Shown: positions 1-6,912, counted from the first letter of the stretch. The stretch is DNA of 9,797 nt from Lachnospiraceae bacterium UBA3638 (GCA_002373595.1 DFKT01000089.1:1-9797); one strand, 5' to 3'. Made by a program: numbers and translations. The notes: generated from the letters alone by a model not told the origin.

Positions 1-127
1 CGGATATCTTTAATACAATATCCTCGGTAAGTCCGCCGTCTATACGATAGGCATCCTTCTCTTCATCCTTTATGTCGTAGACGCTTCTGTTTATATCGTC
101 TACATATGTCTTGTTCTCAGCCGACAT
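1..127 (-). CDS. sufB: SufB, Fe-S cluster assembly scaffold, N-terminal fragment
   Basis: Only the first 42 codons are in the window; the gene runs off the left edge. SufB is a scaffold subunit of the cytoplasmic SufBC(D) complex on which iron-sulfur clusters are built using ATP hydrolysis by SufC. The start reads MSAENKTYVDDINRSVYD, followed by a segment containing RIDGGLTEDIV. The pattern KTYV-D-I-RS-YDIK and the later GLTEDIV are characteristic of the SufB N-terminus. The ATG at 125-127 overlaps the end of sufC by 11 nt (117-127), so the two genes are probably translationally coupled. A possible ribosome site, GAGAAGGG, lies inside the sufC coding sequence about 11 nt upstream. Identification rests on the N-terminal motif plus position after sufC; the catalytic core cannot be seen. 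Confidence 0.9.
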   Translation of the reverse strand, partial: MSAENKTYVDDINRSVYDIKDEEKDAYRIDGGLTEDIVLKIS

Positions 128-860
128 ACTGCGCGAAACCCTTCTCTGCGATACTGTCTATGATGGACGCATCGCCGGTCTTAATTATCTTACCGTCTGC
201 GAGGACATGTACCTTATCCACCTTGAGAGACTCAAGGATACCCGCATTGTGGGTGATGATAAGGAGTGCTCCTCCCGTCTGTTTCTTATACGCTTCGACT
301 CCGAGGCTTACAGTCCTTACCGCATCTACATCCAGTCCGGAGTCCGTCTCATCGAGAATAGCGAACTTCGGCTTAAGCATAAGGAGCTGGAGAATCTCTG
401 CTTTCTTCTTCTCTCCGCCGGAAAAGCCAACATTGAGTTCACGGTCTAAGTACTCTTCCTTCATGCTGAGGACTTCCATCTGAGCCTTTGCCGCTTTCTT
501 GAAGTTCCAGAGCGTGATCTTCTCTCCGTGAGCCTCCATACTGCTGCGGATAAAGCTCCCGAGCGTTACGCCGGGTACTTCCACGGGATTCTGGAAGGAA
601 AGGAACATTCCCTTTCTCGCTCTTGCTCCGGTATCAAGGTCTGTTATATCCTCTCCGTCAAAGCTGATATTACCGGAGGTCACCTCGTACGCCGGATTGC
701 CCATGAGAGCGTGTCCCAAGGTCGATTTGCCGGCTCCGTTAGGTCCCATGATGACATGTGTCTCGCCCGCACCGATCTCAAGGTCTATGCCTTTAAGTAT
801 CTCCTTCTCACCTGCGGATGCTTTGAGACCCGCCACCTTGATCAAAATTTTCTCACTCAT
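117..860 (-). CDS. sufC: SufC, Fe-S cluster assembly ATPase
   Basis: This is the ABC-type ATPase of the cytoplasmic SUF system; it binds SufB/SufD and drives structural change during iron-sulfur cluster assembly. The protein has 247 residues, normal for the family. Visible motifs are Walker A GPNGAGKST (residues 39-47), Q-loop Q90 in FQNPVEVPGV, signature FSGGEKKK (146-153), Walker B FAILDE with catalytic E171, D-loop SGLD (174-177) and switch H204 in IITHN. The ETDSGLD stretch after Walker B and the SGGEKKK signature separate SufC from transporter ATPases, and there is no membrane segment. I chose the ATG at 860 because GGAGAAA lies just upstream; an in-frame ATG at 887 would add nine residues but has no ribosome site and extends past the usual SufC start. 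It is the first gene of its operon, has its own promoter at 918-946, and overlaps sufB by 11 nt. Confidence 0.97.
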   Translation of the reverse strand: MSEKILIKVAGLKASAGEKEILKGIDLEIGAGETHVIMGPNGAGKSTLGHALMGNPAYEVTSGNISFDGEDITDLDTGARARKGMFLSFQNPVEVPGVTLGSFIRSSMEAHGEKITLWNFKKAAKAQMEVLSMKEEYLDRELNVGFSGGEKKKAEILQLLMLKPKFAILDETDSGLDVDAVRTVSLGVEAYKKQTGGALLIITHNAGILESLKVDKVHVLADGKIIKTGDASIIDSIAEKGFAQYVG

Positions 861-867
861 ATCTATA

Positions 868-874
868 TTTCTCC
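868..874 (-). promoter_or_regulatory. Ribosome binding site of sufC
   Basis: GGAGAAA on the minus strand, 7 nt before the ATG at 860. It decides the start codon, because the upstream in-frame ATG at 887 has no comparable purine-rich sequence before it. Confidence 0.7.
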
Positions 875-917
875 AAAGCCTTGTCATTACTGTGGTTTAG
901 TCAACGCTAACCATTCT

Positions 918-946
918 ATTTTACACTCTTGAAGGTCCTTTTGCAA
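918..946 (-). promoter_or_regulatory. Predicted sigma-A type promoter of the suf operon
   Basis: On the minus strand, TTGCAA (946-941, 4 of 6 matches to TTGACA) is separated by exactly 17 nt from TAAAAT (923-918, 5 of 6 matches to TATAAT). Transcription would start near 911, leaving a leader of about 50 nt before the sufC ATG. The site sits between the pilus terminator and sufC, where a new promoter is needed. Called by eye; no start-site data. Confidence 0.65.
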
Positions 947-957
947 CCGATATGATA

Positions 958-974
958 GGCAAATGCCACTTGCC
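958..974. repeat. Inverted repeat upstream of the suf promoter, possible operator
   Basis: GGCAA (958-962) and TTGCC (970-974) form a 5-bp inverted repeat around a 7-nt centre. It ends 12 nt upstream of the predicted -35 box, so it falls roughly 47 to 63 nt before the predicted start site. The position would suit a regulator that responds to iron-sulfur status, but the repeat is short and I do not recognise it as the site of any named regulator. It could be chance. Confidence 0.25.
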
Positions 975-983
975 AAAAGGGTC

Positions 984-1013
984 AAAAAAACTCCCCCGCG
1001 ATGCGGGGGAGTT
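984..1013 (-). terminator. Rho-independent terminator of the pilus operon
   Basis: On the minus strand an 11-bp perfect stem (AACTCCCCCGC paired with GCGGGGGAGTT, 1013-1003 and 999-989) closes a 3-nt loop and runs into a T tract, with seven T at 990-984 that overlap the stem base. It starts 24 nt after the stop codon of the PilW-like gene. There is no T run on the plus-strand side, so it acts only for minus-strand transcription. It separates the pilus operon from the suf operon. Confidence 0.93.
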
Positions 1014-1037
1014 CATTGAAAGCTTTTACACCCTGTC

Positions 1038-3275
1038 CTACTGGATATTCAGGTAGTAGGTCATTCTTCCCGATGCAGGATCCGAGAGATCGAATCTGGT
1101 CTGAGTCGCACCGGTAAAGTAGTCCTTATACTGGAGACCATCAACTCCAAAATGCAATCTGTACATTCCGGATTCAAGGCTATAGTTAAACTTGAAATTC
1201 AGTCCGGTACTTACAGACTGCTCGAACGAGTCAAATCCGTAATAGAGTATACCGCCGTTATTCTTTTCCTGACCCGAAGTCCAATCCTTGACCGTTACCC
1301 AGTTTGCTCCGTCATACTTCTCCAGCATGAACATATATCTGTGGGATGTCGAATCCAGCTGCATGTAATTAGAATCTACGGCAACAAATTTGTATGCCTG
1401 TCCTTTCTGGATATTTACAGGATTACTCATCGTATTGCCGAATCCGACTGCCGCATAGTCACTGGCTGCTGCACCCCACTGATCCCATGCGGATACGGTC
1501 TGTACCTTGTAGCTGACCTCTCCGGGAAGGACATCAAATACAGTAAGATAATCGTCTGCTCCGTTAGATACGAATGCTCCCGCAGTCGTATAATTCCACT
1601 TGGAGGGATTCGATCCGTTGGAGTAATATGAATACCAGCCTCCGGAATGGAGCGTCTTTACGGGGTTTTTGTTCTGGTCGATTATCACTGTTCCGTCCAA
1701 AGAATTATCAAAAGGCCAAAGTACATTACCTGCATTGTCATAACAGATAATACCGAGTTCAAACTCATACTGCCTGTCCGGGAAGAGATATAACTCTTCA
1801 GGAAGTCTTACATAAGGGTCTACACCTCCGTTGGTACAGAGAATAAAATTGCTCCATCCGCTTCCTGCGGCCACATCTCTGAATCTGTAAATAAGGTGCT
1901 GTGTATTATTAAATGCAACTGCAAGATCTGCCAACGTAACCTTTCCGCTATCACCTACAATGAGGTTCGAATACGGCATAAGGTTCTGGCCTCCACGTTG
2001 GATACCATGTGCCTTAGCATCCGCGTCGAAAGGTCCTTTTGACTTGGGCTTGATCTCTATGGTGTCCCAAGTAACCTTCTGCGCTGTATCATATACTGTA
2101 CCTGTTTTATTGCTCAATCCTGCGCCACTTACTACGCTTGCTCTTCCGTGCTGAGCGGTTACATATACCTTAACGGGGGTTGCACTGGTAATATCAGCAG
2201 TAAGCTTTATCGCGCAGCTCGGTGTTCCTCCCGCTCCGTTCTGAGTAAGTACTACAGCAGGGCCGGTAACCTCGAAGTTTACGTTGAAAGGTGATATATA
2301 ATCAAAGTCTGAGCAGTTGCCGGTGAACTGATCACCGTATCTTACATCGTAGGAAGAAAGCTCATATACATAGATGGCATCCTTCTTGCCGTTTCCGCCC
2401 GACTTCTCCTTGAGTACAATTGCATTTATCCTTCTGATGCAAACCTGCAGACTCTCTGACGCAACGGGAGTTCCGTCGTCCTTAGTGTCTGCGGTTGTAA
2501 AGGTAAGAACAAACTCAGAGGCATTGTCTTTACCGTCGGTATTGGCAATGGTGATCGTACCATGTCCGGTCGAAGGGTTGTAAGCTACGCTATATCCCGC
2601 AGGAGCATTGCAATTGATCTGCGGAGTAGCAAGGCCAAGCGCAAATGAAAGTGATGCATCAAACTCGAAACTCTGACCGGGCTCAAGTACGATCTTTCCT
2701 CCGGTGATATTATATGTGCCGGTAAGGTCGGTGTGCTTTATAACGATCTGAGCCTGCTTTTCGCTAGTGATAGTGGGAGTTTCTTCTCCGCCGTTACGGC
2801 TGGATACCGTAAGGTTGGACTGGATCTCACGGTCGTTCTGATCATCTCTTAAGCTGATATTGAGGATAACAGTACGATGATCTTCGAATCCGGAAATATC
2901 TGCGGTGAATCCGCTTACATTCTCAGCGAGAAGCTCGGGAGTTGCTCCCGTCTCACTATAATATATCTCACCTGTGCCGGGATCGAATACTATGGTGTAA
3001 TCTTTACCGTCAGCGCCCGTGAAATTAAGAGTATTCGGATCGGGCTGCTCTATCTCCGAAGCATCGATGATGAGATCCTGGATGCTGTTGGCGATATACT
3101 GCGCATTCTGCTGGAGCGAAGCTTCTGCGGTTCCGCGCTTATAACTGTTGGTCGAGACAGTCATTACCGCTCCGATAGAAGTTCCTACGATAGTCATTAT
3201 AGCTATCGTAACGACGAGCTCAACAAGTGAGAATCCTGCCGAGTCCTTCCTCCATTTCTCAAATAATCTCTTCAT
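1038..3275 (-). CDS. PilW/GspJ-like minor pilin with giant C-terminal ectodomain
   Basis: A 745-residue minor pilin candidate, last gene of the pilus operon. Residues 1-14 are a basic class III leader ending in DSAG; cleavage by PilD would fall at G14-F15 before FSLVELVVTIAIMTIV, with the assembly glutamate at position +5 (E19). Residues 15 to about 165 resemble a whole PilW/GspJ-type pilin, including a YTIVFDPGTGEIYY-like strand region and an end at VSSRNGG. About 580 further residues follow, far beyond normal minor pilins of 150 to 250. The extension is predicted beta-rich: Ig-like stretches around 175-410, then two aromatic-rich segments around 419-545 and 590-745. There are six scattered cysteines and no LPXTG or second membrane span. 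The start at 3275 is favoured by GGGGGAA six bases upstream; in-frame TTG (3302) and ATG (3290) codons have no such site. Probable role: tip subunit with an adhesive domain. The prepilin call is firm, the PilW subtype is moderate, and the adhesin function is inference. Confidence 0.85.
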   Translation of the reverse strand: MKRLFEKWRKDSAGFSLVELVVTIAIMTIVGTSIGAVMTVSTNSYKRGTAEASLQQNAQYIANSIQDLIIDASEIEQPDPNTLNFTGADGKDYTIVFDPGTGEIYYSETGATPELLAENVSGFTADISGFEDHRTVILNISLRDDQNDREIQSNLTVSSRNGGEETPTITSEKQAQIVIKHTDLTGTYNITGGKIVLEPGQSFEFDASLSFALGLATPQINCNAPAGYSVAYNPSTGHGTITIANTDGKDNASEFVLTFTTADTKDDGTPVASESLQVCIRRINAIVLKEKSGGNGKKDAIYVYELSSYDVRYGDQFTGNCSDFDYISPFNVNFEVTGPAVVLTQNGAGGTPSCAIKLTADITSATPVKVYVTAQHGRASVVSGAGLSNKTGTVYDTAQKVTWDTIEIKPKSKGPFDADAKAHGIQRGGQNLMPYSNLIVGDSGKVTLADLAVAFNNTQHLIYRFRDVAAGSGWSNFILCTNGGVDPYVRLPEELYLFPDRQYEFELGIICYDNAGNVLWPFDNSLDGTVIIDQNKNPVKTLHSGGWYSYYSNGSNPSKWNYTTAGAFVSNGADDYLTVFDVLPGEVSYKVQTVSAWDQWGAAASDYAAVGFGNTMSNPVNIQKGQAYKFVAVDSNYMQLDSTSHRYMFMLEKYDGANWVTVKDWTSGQEKNNGGILYYGFDSFEQSVSTGLNFKFNYSLESGMYRLHFGVDGLQYKDYFTGATQTRFDLSDPASGRMTYYLNIQ

Positions 3276-3281
3276 CTTGCA

Positions 3282-3288
3282 TTCCCCC
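3282..3288 (-). promoter_or_regulatory. Ribosome binding site of the PilW-like gene
   Basis: GGGGGAA on the minus strand, 6 nt before the ATG at 3275. It supports MKRLFEKW as the true N-terminus and gives a 14-residue leader, the same length as in two of the neighbouring minor pilins. Confidence 0.65.
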
Positions 3289-3302
3289 ATTACCAAAACC
3301 AA

Positions 3303-3848
3303 TTACTGAGCCTCGGGTCCGTCTACCTTACCCGTGAGCATATGTATCGTAAGTACGTATGATTTTCCGTTTCTGGTTGTTCTTATATTAGTAAGGTTTA
3401 TTCCTGCTCCGCCGACTTCGACACTGCTTATCCTGCCGCTGGAGCGGTCGAACTTAAATGTCATCGCAGATCCCGCGGGGAGATCCACATATGATGCGCC
3501 GCCGTCTGCACTGTACGAAACAGCAACATCGCTTGCCATCGTCGTATCAAAAGGTCCTCTGGGAGGATCTGCCGGCTTAACCTGCTCGGTTACGCTGGAT
3601 ACAACAGCATTTCCCGCGTCAACGCGCAAAGTGAAGGTGTAATCCACCTTTCCAACTGAACTCGTTCTGGCTTTCTGTAATGAATACGAAATCTTTTGCG
3701 CGCATTTAAGCGCAGGCTTCGTACTCGAGGCATTTAATCCGATAGAAACAACGGCAGTCAGGATTACGATGATTGCCATTATTACTGTCAATTCTACTAG
3801 TGAAATACCCCTGTTGTCAATCTTATTTGTGCATTTTTCTCTGCTCAT
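3303..3848 (-). CDS. FimT/GspH-like minor prepilin
   Basis: A 181-residue prepilin-like protein. The 14-residue leader ends in DNRG; PilD would cut at G14-I15 before ISLVELTVIMAIIVILTAVV, with Glu at +5 (E19) and a single hydrophobic helix to about residue 38. The remainder has the size and pattern of a small GspH/FimT-type globular domain: a helix with KCAQKISYSLQKAR (48-61) followed by strands TFTLRVD, VAVSYS, MTFKF and YVLTIHM. The start has AAAGGA about 9 nt upstream and no better in-frame alternative. It lies 39 nt after the PilX-like gene and its stop directly precedes the leader region of the PilW-like gene, so all are likely co-translated. Its expected role is in the minor-pilin complex that starts fibre assembly and sits at the tip. 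The prepilin call is secure; the GspH subtype is based on size and layout. Confidence 0.85.
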   Translation of the reverse strand: MSREKCTNKIDNRGISLVELTVIMAIIVILTAVVSIGLNASSTKPALKCAQKISYSLQKARTSSVGKVDYTFTLRVDAGNAVVSSVTEQVKPADPPRGPFDTTMASDVAVSYSADGGASYVDLPAGSAMTFKFDRSSGRISSVEVGGAGINLTNIRTTRNGKSYVLTIHMLTGKVDGPEAQ

Positions 3849-3887
3849 ATACGGAATTCCTTTATACTTGCAATATCAGAACGTCTG

Positions 3888-4658
3888 TTATTTCTTCTTC
3901 CAGTTACTGTAGTATACCCTTACCTGCTGATTGAAAGTTTCATTCTTAGCCTGCTCCGCAGGATCAACCGGTCCTCCGCCAGCAGGTGCGTAAACATACG
4001 CTGCTACGGATCCGTTCCAATCAACCACCGAGGGAACGATAGTTATATCGGTTTCGATAATGGATGTGTATCCTTCAGGGTCGGTGTAAGTGACCTCGAT
4101 ACCTCTCATGGTTATGATACCGGTCATCTCATCGCTGATTATGAATCCGAGTCCGTCGGGATTCGGAACAATATTATATGTAACATTTGTCGTCTGATCA
4201 AAAGTCATAGTCGATCCGAAAGAATTGGAATATGCAGCGAGCCAATTCTCGGTACCGCCAAGAAGTCCTGCTCCATGGGTGATACCGGTCCAATATCCAT
4301 CAGGACCAACAAGCTCATCGATGAACCTTCTGTTAAACTCTATTCCTGCAGCATTAGCGGGATAAGAAGTGACACTCGGAAGCATCTCCTTGTATACCCT
4401 CAAATATGCATCCGATGCATCTACAGTAAGCTGAGCTTTAATATTCTCAAGTGCGGTTTCGCACTGATAGAAGCTCCTTGTATTCTTATAGTCCGTCGCC
4501 TTTATCTGAAAACTCATCGACGATACATAGATAAGTGCGGTAGCCAGAATAGTAAGAAACATAACAACGATAACAACGGTAACAAGAACTGAACCGTTGT
4601 TATCTGTTAAGAACTTTTTCTTCTTATCCGCATTCTTTGCGCAAATACGATCAAACAT
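3888..4658 (-). CDS. PilX/GspK-like minor prepilin lacking Glu5
   Basis: A 256-residue protein with a 22-residue basic leader ending in DNNG, then SVLVTVVIVVMFLTILATAL from residue 23. This resembles the N-terminus of PilX/GspK proteins, which start G-S-x-L and often lack the conserved glutamate; here position +5 is T27. After the hydrophobic helix (to about 50) comes an amphipathic stretch with SFYQCETALENIKAQL (62-77), the typical PilX helix region, then a mixed domain with beta-rich segments (158-210). The last residues are strongly basic (SNWKKK). In GspK/PilX the missing glutamate is taken to mean that no subunit sits above it, placing the protein at the fibre tip. The start at 4658 has GAAAGG 8 nt upstream. 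The neighbours on both sides are prepilins with 19- and 39-nt gaps. An alternative is simply a membrane-anchored protein of the operon, but the leader and context argue against that. Confidence 0.8.
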   Translation of the reverse strand: MFDRICAKNADKKKKFLTDNNGSVLVTVVIVVMFLTILATALIYVSSMSFQIKATDYKNTRSFYQCETALENIKAQLTVDASDAYLRVYKEMLPSVTSYPANAAGIEFNRRFIDELVGPDGYWTGITHGAGLLGGTENWLAAYSNSFGSTMTFDQTTNVTYNIVPNPDGLGFIISDEMTGIITMRGIEVTYTDPEGYTSIIETDITIVPSVVDWNGSVAAYVYAPAGGGPVDPAEQAKNETFNQQVRVYYSNWKKK

Positions 4659-4677
4659 ATCCTTTGCCTTTCATACT

Positions 4678-6063
4678 TTAGTCAACGGCTATCGTACTGG
4701 TAAGTATTGCGTCTTCATTCGGGCGCACGGTTCCGTTTCTCTCATACATCCATACGCGGACGGTTATATCATAGACTATCTTCTTGGAAGTCTCAGTCGG
4801 TCCGTCTTTCAGTCTTCTCTGAACCAGTTCATTCACTGCTTCGGACACATCGTTTGAGCACTCCTGCGTGGAGATGACAGAAGTATCAAGGGAGATATCA
4901 GGAGCCGTTCCTGCAACGGGACTGGCTGCTTCGGGTATCATAAAGTCCTCAAAATTATGATATATGAACATCTGACTCGCACCCATGAAATCCATCTTGG
5001 TCCTGTAAGAAGCCTCAAGAGAGTTGATCTGGGTGTCGCTCATGTCAGGACGCCTCTGCTTAAGAAGGAAGATACGCCCCTTCTGATCCGCAGTACCGTC
5101 TCCGTCATCGTCAAAGAGTTCAAATCCGCCGCTTACGACTATCTCATCCTTATCCATTCCGACCTCGTACAACGGCATAATGTAGAGGTAGAGGTCCCTT
5201 AAGGTATCCGCACAGGTAAGGTCCGCCATGATCTCATCAGAGTCAGTAGGGCCCATAATCTTTGCTTCTACCGTTCCCATATTATTAATTAACTGAAACT
5301 TAAGCGTTCCGGGGTCGTATGTACCATGGTATCCCTTTGCGTTCACATAGGGAAGTGCCGAAACGAGCTGCGTCTGATACTCAATATGGAAAGTAACCTC
5401 CGAAGGAAGAAGCTCTATGACTATCTTCCTCGAGGCAAATTCGATATTGCTTGCGGCGATATCAGCCATGGTGTATGCGGGATCCGGGAGTGTTACGCCT
5501 CCGTCAGTCATATCCGCCAAAGCATAATCAGTAAGTTTCTGAGCGAGTACCCTTCTGGCTTCATCAATTACAGCATTGAAATACTCTTCACTGTCGAGCC
5601 AAGTCAGCATCTGATCTGCAGTCCTGGGCTGTACATAGAGGAGTTCTTCCTCATTGGGATCGGTGGATGCTCCTCCTGCTACTCTCGGTGTGACCTCTAT
5701 AGTCGCGTTAAAGTGTGAATTCGTGTCGGTAACACCGTTTGTGATCGTGTAGGTATATCCGGTGTCTTTTGCTCCTGTTCCGCTTGCCGAATCAAAACTC
5801 ATCGCAGTAGGGATTATTCCACCGTTGTAGCGACTCACCATATCGTCAAGCGTAACACCATAACTCTTGAATGATTCCATGATGCTCTTTGAGACTACAT
5901 TTGCGTCCTGTCTGAGCCTGGAGTCCGAGTTTGCGTAGAATGACTGAGCAAATACTCTGAGAAGCGGTGCAACGACGATAGTGAGGATGGCCGCTGCTAT
6001 AACGAGCTCAACGAGCGACATTCCCTTATTGTCTTTTTTTGTCTTCCGAGAAAAAATCTTCAT
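4678..6063 (-). CDS. PilV/GspI-like large minor prepilin with calcium-loop motif
   Basis: A 461-residue prepilin-like protein. The leader MKIFSRKTKKDNKG (1-14) is cut before MSLVELVIAAAILTIVVAP, with Glu at +5 (E19) and a helix continuing to about residue 70. It is at least twice the length of usual PilV/GspI proteins. Residues 147-206 look mostly helical, forming an inserted segment, and strands dominate 207-310. Residues 318-326 read DDDGDGTAD, which fits the DxDxDGxxD calcium-binding loop (ligands D318, D320, D322, D326; G323). C-terminal strands follow, with IVYDITVRVWMYER at 429-442. There are two cysteines, C284 and C402. The start at 6063 is preceded closely by GGAAAG. It comes 55 nt after pilO and is the first of four prepilin genes in a row. 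The likely role is a tip or near-tip minor pilin; the exact subtype is uncertain because most of the ectodomain is unfamiliar. Confidence 0.83.
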   Translation of the reverse strand: MKIFSRKTKKDNKGMSLVELVIAAAILTIVVAPLLRVFAQSFYANSDSRLRQDANVVSKSIMESFKSYGVTLDDMVSRYNGGIIPTAMSFDSASGTGAKDTGYTYTITNGVTDTNSHFNATIEVTPRVAGGASTDPNEEELLYVQPRTADQMLTWLDSEEYFNAVIDEARRVLAQKLTDYALADMTDGGVTLPDPAYTMADIAASNIEFASRKIVIELLPSEVTFHIEYQTQLVSALPYVNAKGYHGTYDPGTLKFQLINNMGTVEAKIMGPTDSDEIMADLTCADTLRDLYLYIMPLYEVGMDKDEIVVSGGFELFDDDGDGTADQKGRIFLLKQRRPDMSDTQINSLEASYRTKMDFMGASQMFIYHNFEDFMIPEAASPVAGTAPDISLDTSVISTQECSNDVSEAVNELVQRRLKDGPTETSKKIVYDITVRVWMYERNGTVRPNEDAILTSTIAVD

Positions 6064-6118
6064 CTGCTTTCCACTTCTTTCCTATCCGATGATTACTGTC
6101 TTAACGATCAATCTTTCC

Positions 6119-6904
6119 TTAGAAAGGATTCTGGGTTCCAACCTCAGGCTTTGCGATCTGAGGAGCAGTGTACTCCTTGCCGCTTCCGATAAGGCTGTAG
6201 AAACTTACATTCATAGATCCGCTGAGGTTTCCCTTATCATCATCTCTTACAAGGCTGATGAGATCAATACTTACACGGTTAGTGCTGTCATTCATCATCT
6301 TGATAACATTCTTAAGAGTGGGGTAATCAAGTCCCATAGTATAGGTAACCGGCTTCTTAACAAATGTAAGAGGAGTCTTTACAGTACTTACTGTCTTATT
6401 CTCCGCATCATATTCGATAGCATCAAGGATGTCCTTAGCAATCTCCGCTCTTGCGGTTCCAAGATTTGCGCTTCCGTCCTTGGCGAGATCAGTAAGCTTC
6501 TCATCTCCGAGTACTCCTTCGGGAAGATTCTCAAGAGCCTCTGCAGGCACCTCATATACGGATTCGGATTTTGCCATCTGAATACCTGTTACTGCTACAG
6601 GGAAAAGAGTCTCGGCCGATTTAGCGGTAGCGATAACATCTTCTTCACGAGCATCGGAAGGGTATTTGGCGATGATTTCTTTCATCGATACGGTCATTTC
6701 GTCCATCTTGTCGCGGTAGTTATTGATATTGTCGTAGTACTCTTTGAGAGTAGCTACCTGCTTTTCGAGCTGTGCGTTCTCTTTAGTAAGCTTTTCGGTC
6801 TTTTCATTGTAGTTCTTGTATACCTTGAAGTAAAGGAGTGCAAGAACAGCCAGTCCTATTACAAGGATTGCTCCGAATGCCTGTTTACTGGTTATCTTTC
6901 CCAT
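6119..6904 (-). CDS. pilO: PilO, type IV pilus inner-membrane assembly protein
   Basis: A 261-residue bitopic protein. A short basic cytoplasmic tail is followed by one membrane helix (about 10-28), a coiled coil rich in K, E, L and N (30-75), and an extracytoplasmic domain. The end of that domain, around 175-240 with TPLTFVKKPVTYTMGLDYPTL-type strands, a helix NVIKMMND and the final SGSMNVSFYSL strand, matches the ferredoxin-like PilO fold. PilO pairs with PilN to form the alignment frame linking the cytoplasmic PilM ring and motor to the growing pilus. A charged segment at about 115-170 is longer than in a standard PilO core. I chose the ATG at 6904 because AGGAGGG lies 8 nt upstream; an in-frame GTG at 6913 overlaps that site. 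It begins 14 nt after the PilM-PilN gene. Function is inferred from architecture and order; sequence similarity in PilO is always weak. Confidence 0.85.
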   Translation of the reverse strand: MGKITSKQAFGAILVIGLAVLALLYFKVYKNYNEKTEKLTKENAQLEKQVATLKEYYDNINNYRDKMDEMTVSMKEIIAKYPSDAREEDVIATAKSAETLFPVAVTGIQMAKSESVYEVPAEALENLPEGVLGDEKLTDLAKDGSANLGTARAEIAKDILDAIEYDAENKTVSTVKTPLTFVKKPVTYTMGLDYPTLKNVIKMMNDSTNRVSIDLISLVRDDDKGNLSGSMNVSFYSLIGSGKEYTAPQIAKPEVGTQNPF

Positions 6905-6912
6905 TTCTATCA

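Noticed and set aside
861..887. An in-frame upstream ATG giving a nine-residue longer SufC
   Set aside because: No ribosome site precedes it, and the extra residues are not part of the usual SufC N-terminus. The ATG at 860 has GGAGAAA correctly placed.
931..3558. The sequence AAGGTCC with flanks at about 932, 2030 and 3551 as a dispersed repeat
   Set aside because: The match is only about 7-8 bases. Two of the copies encode the same short GPFD peptide and one is in the suf promoter spacer, so chance and shared coding explain it.
6105..6135. A 5-bp hairpin (CTTTC, GAAAG) at the pilO stop codon
   Set aside because: The stem is short and AT-rich, and no T run follows it on the minus strand, so it does not qualify as a terminator. 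The next genes clearly belong to the same operon.
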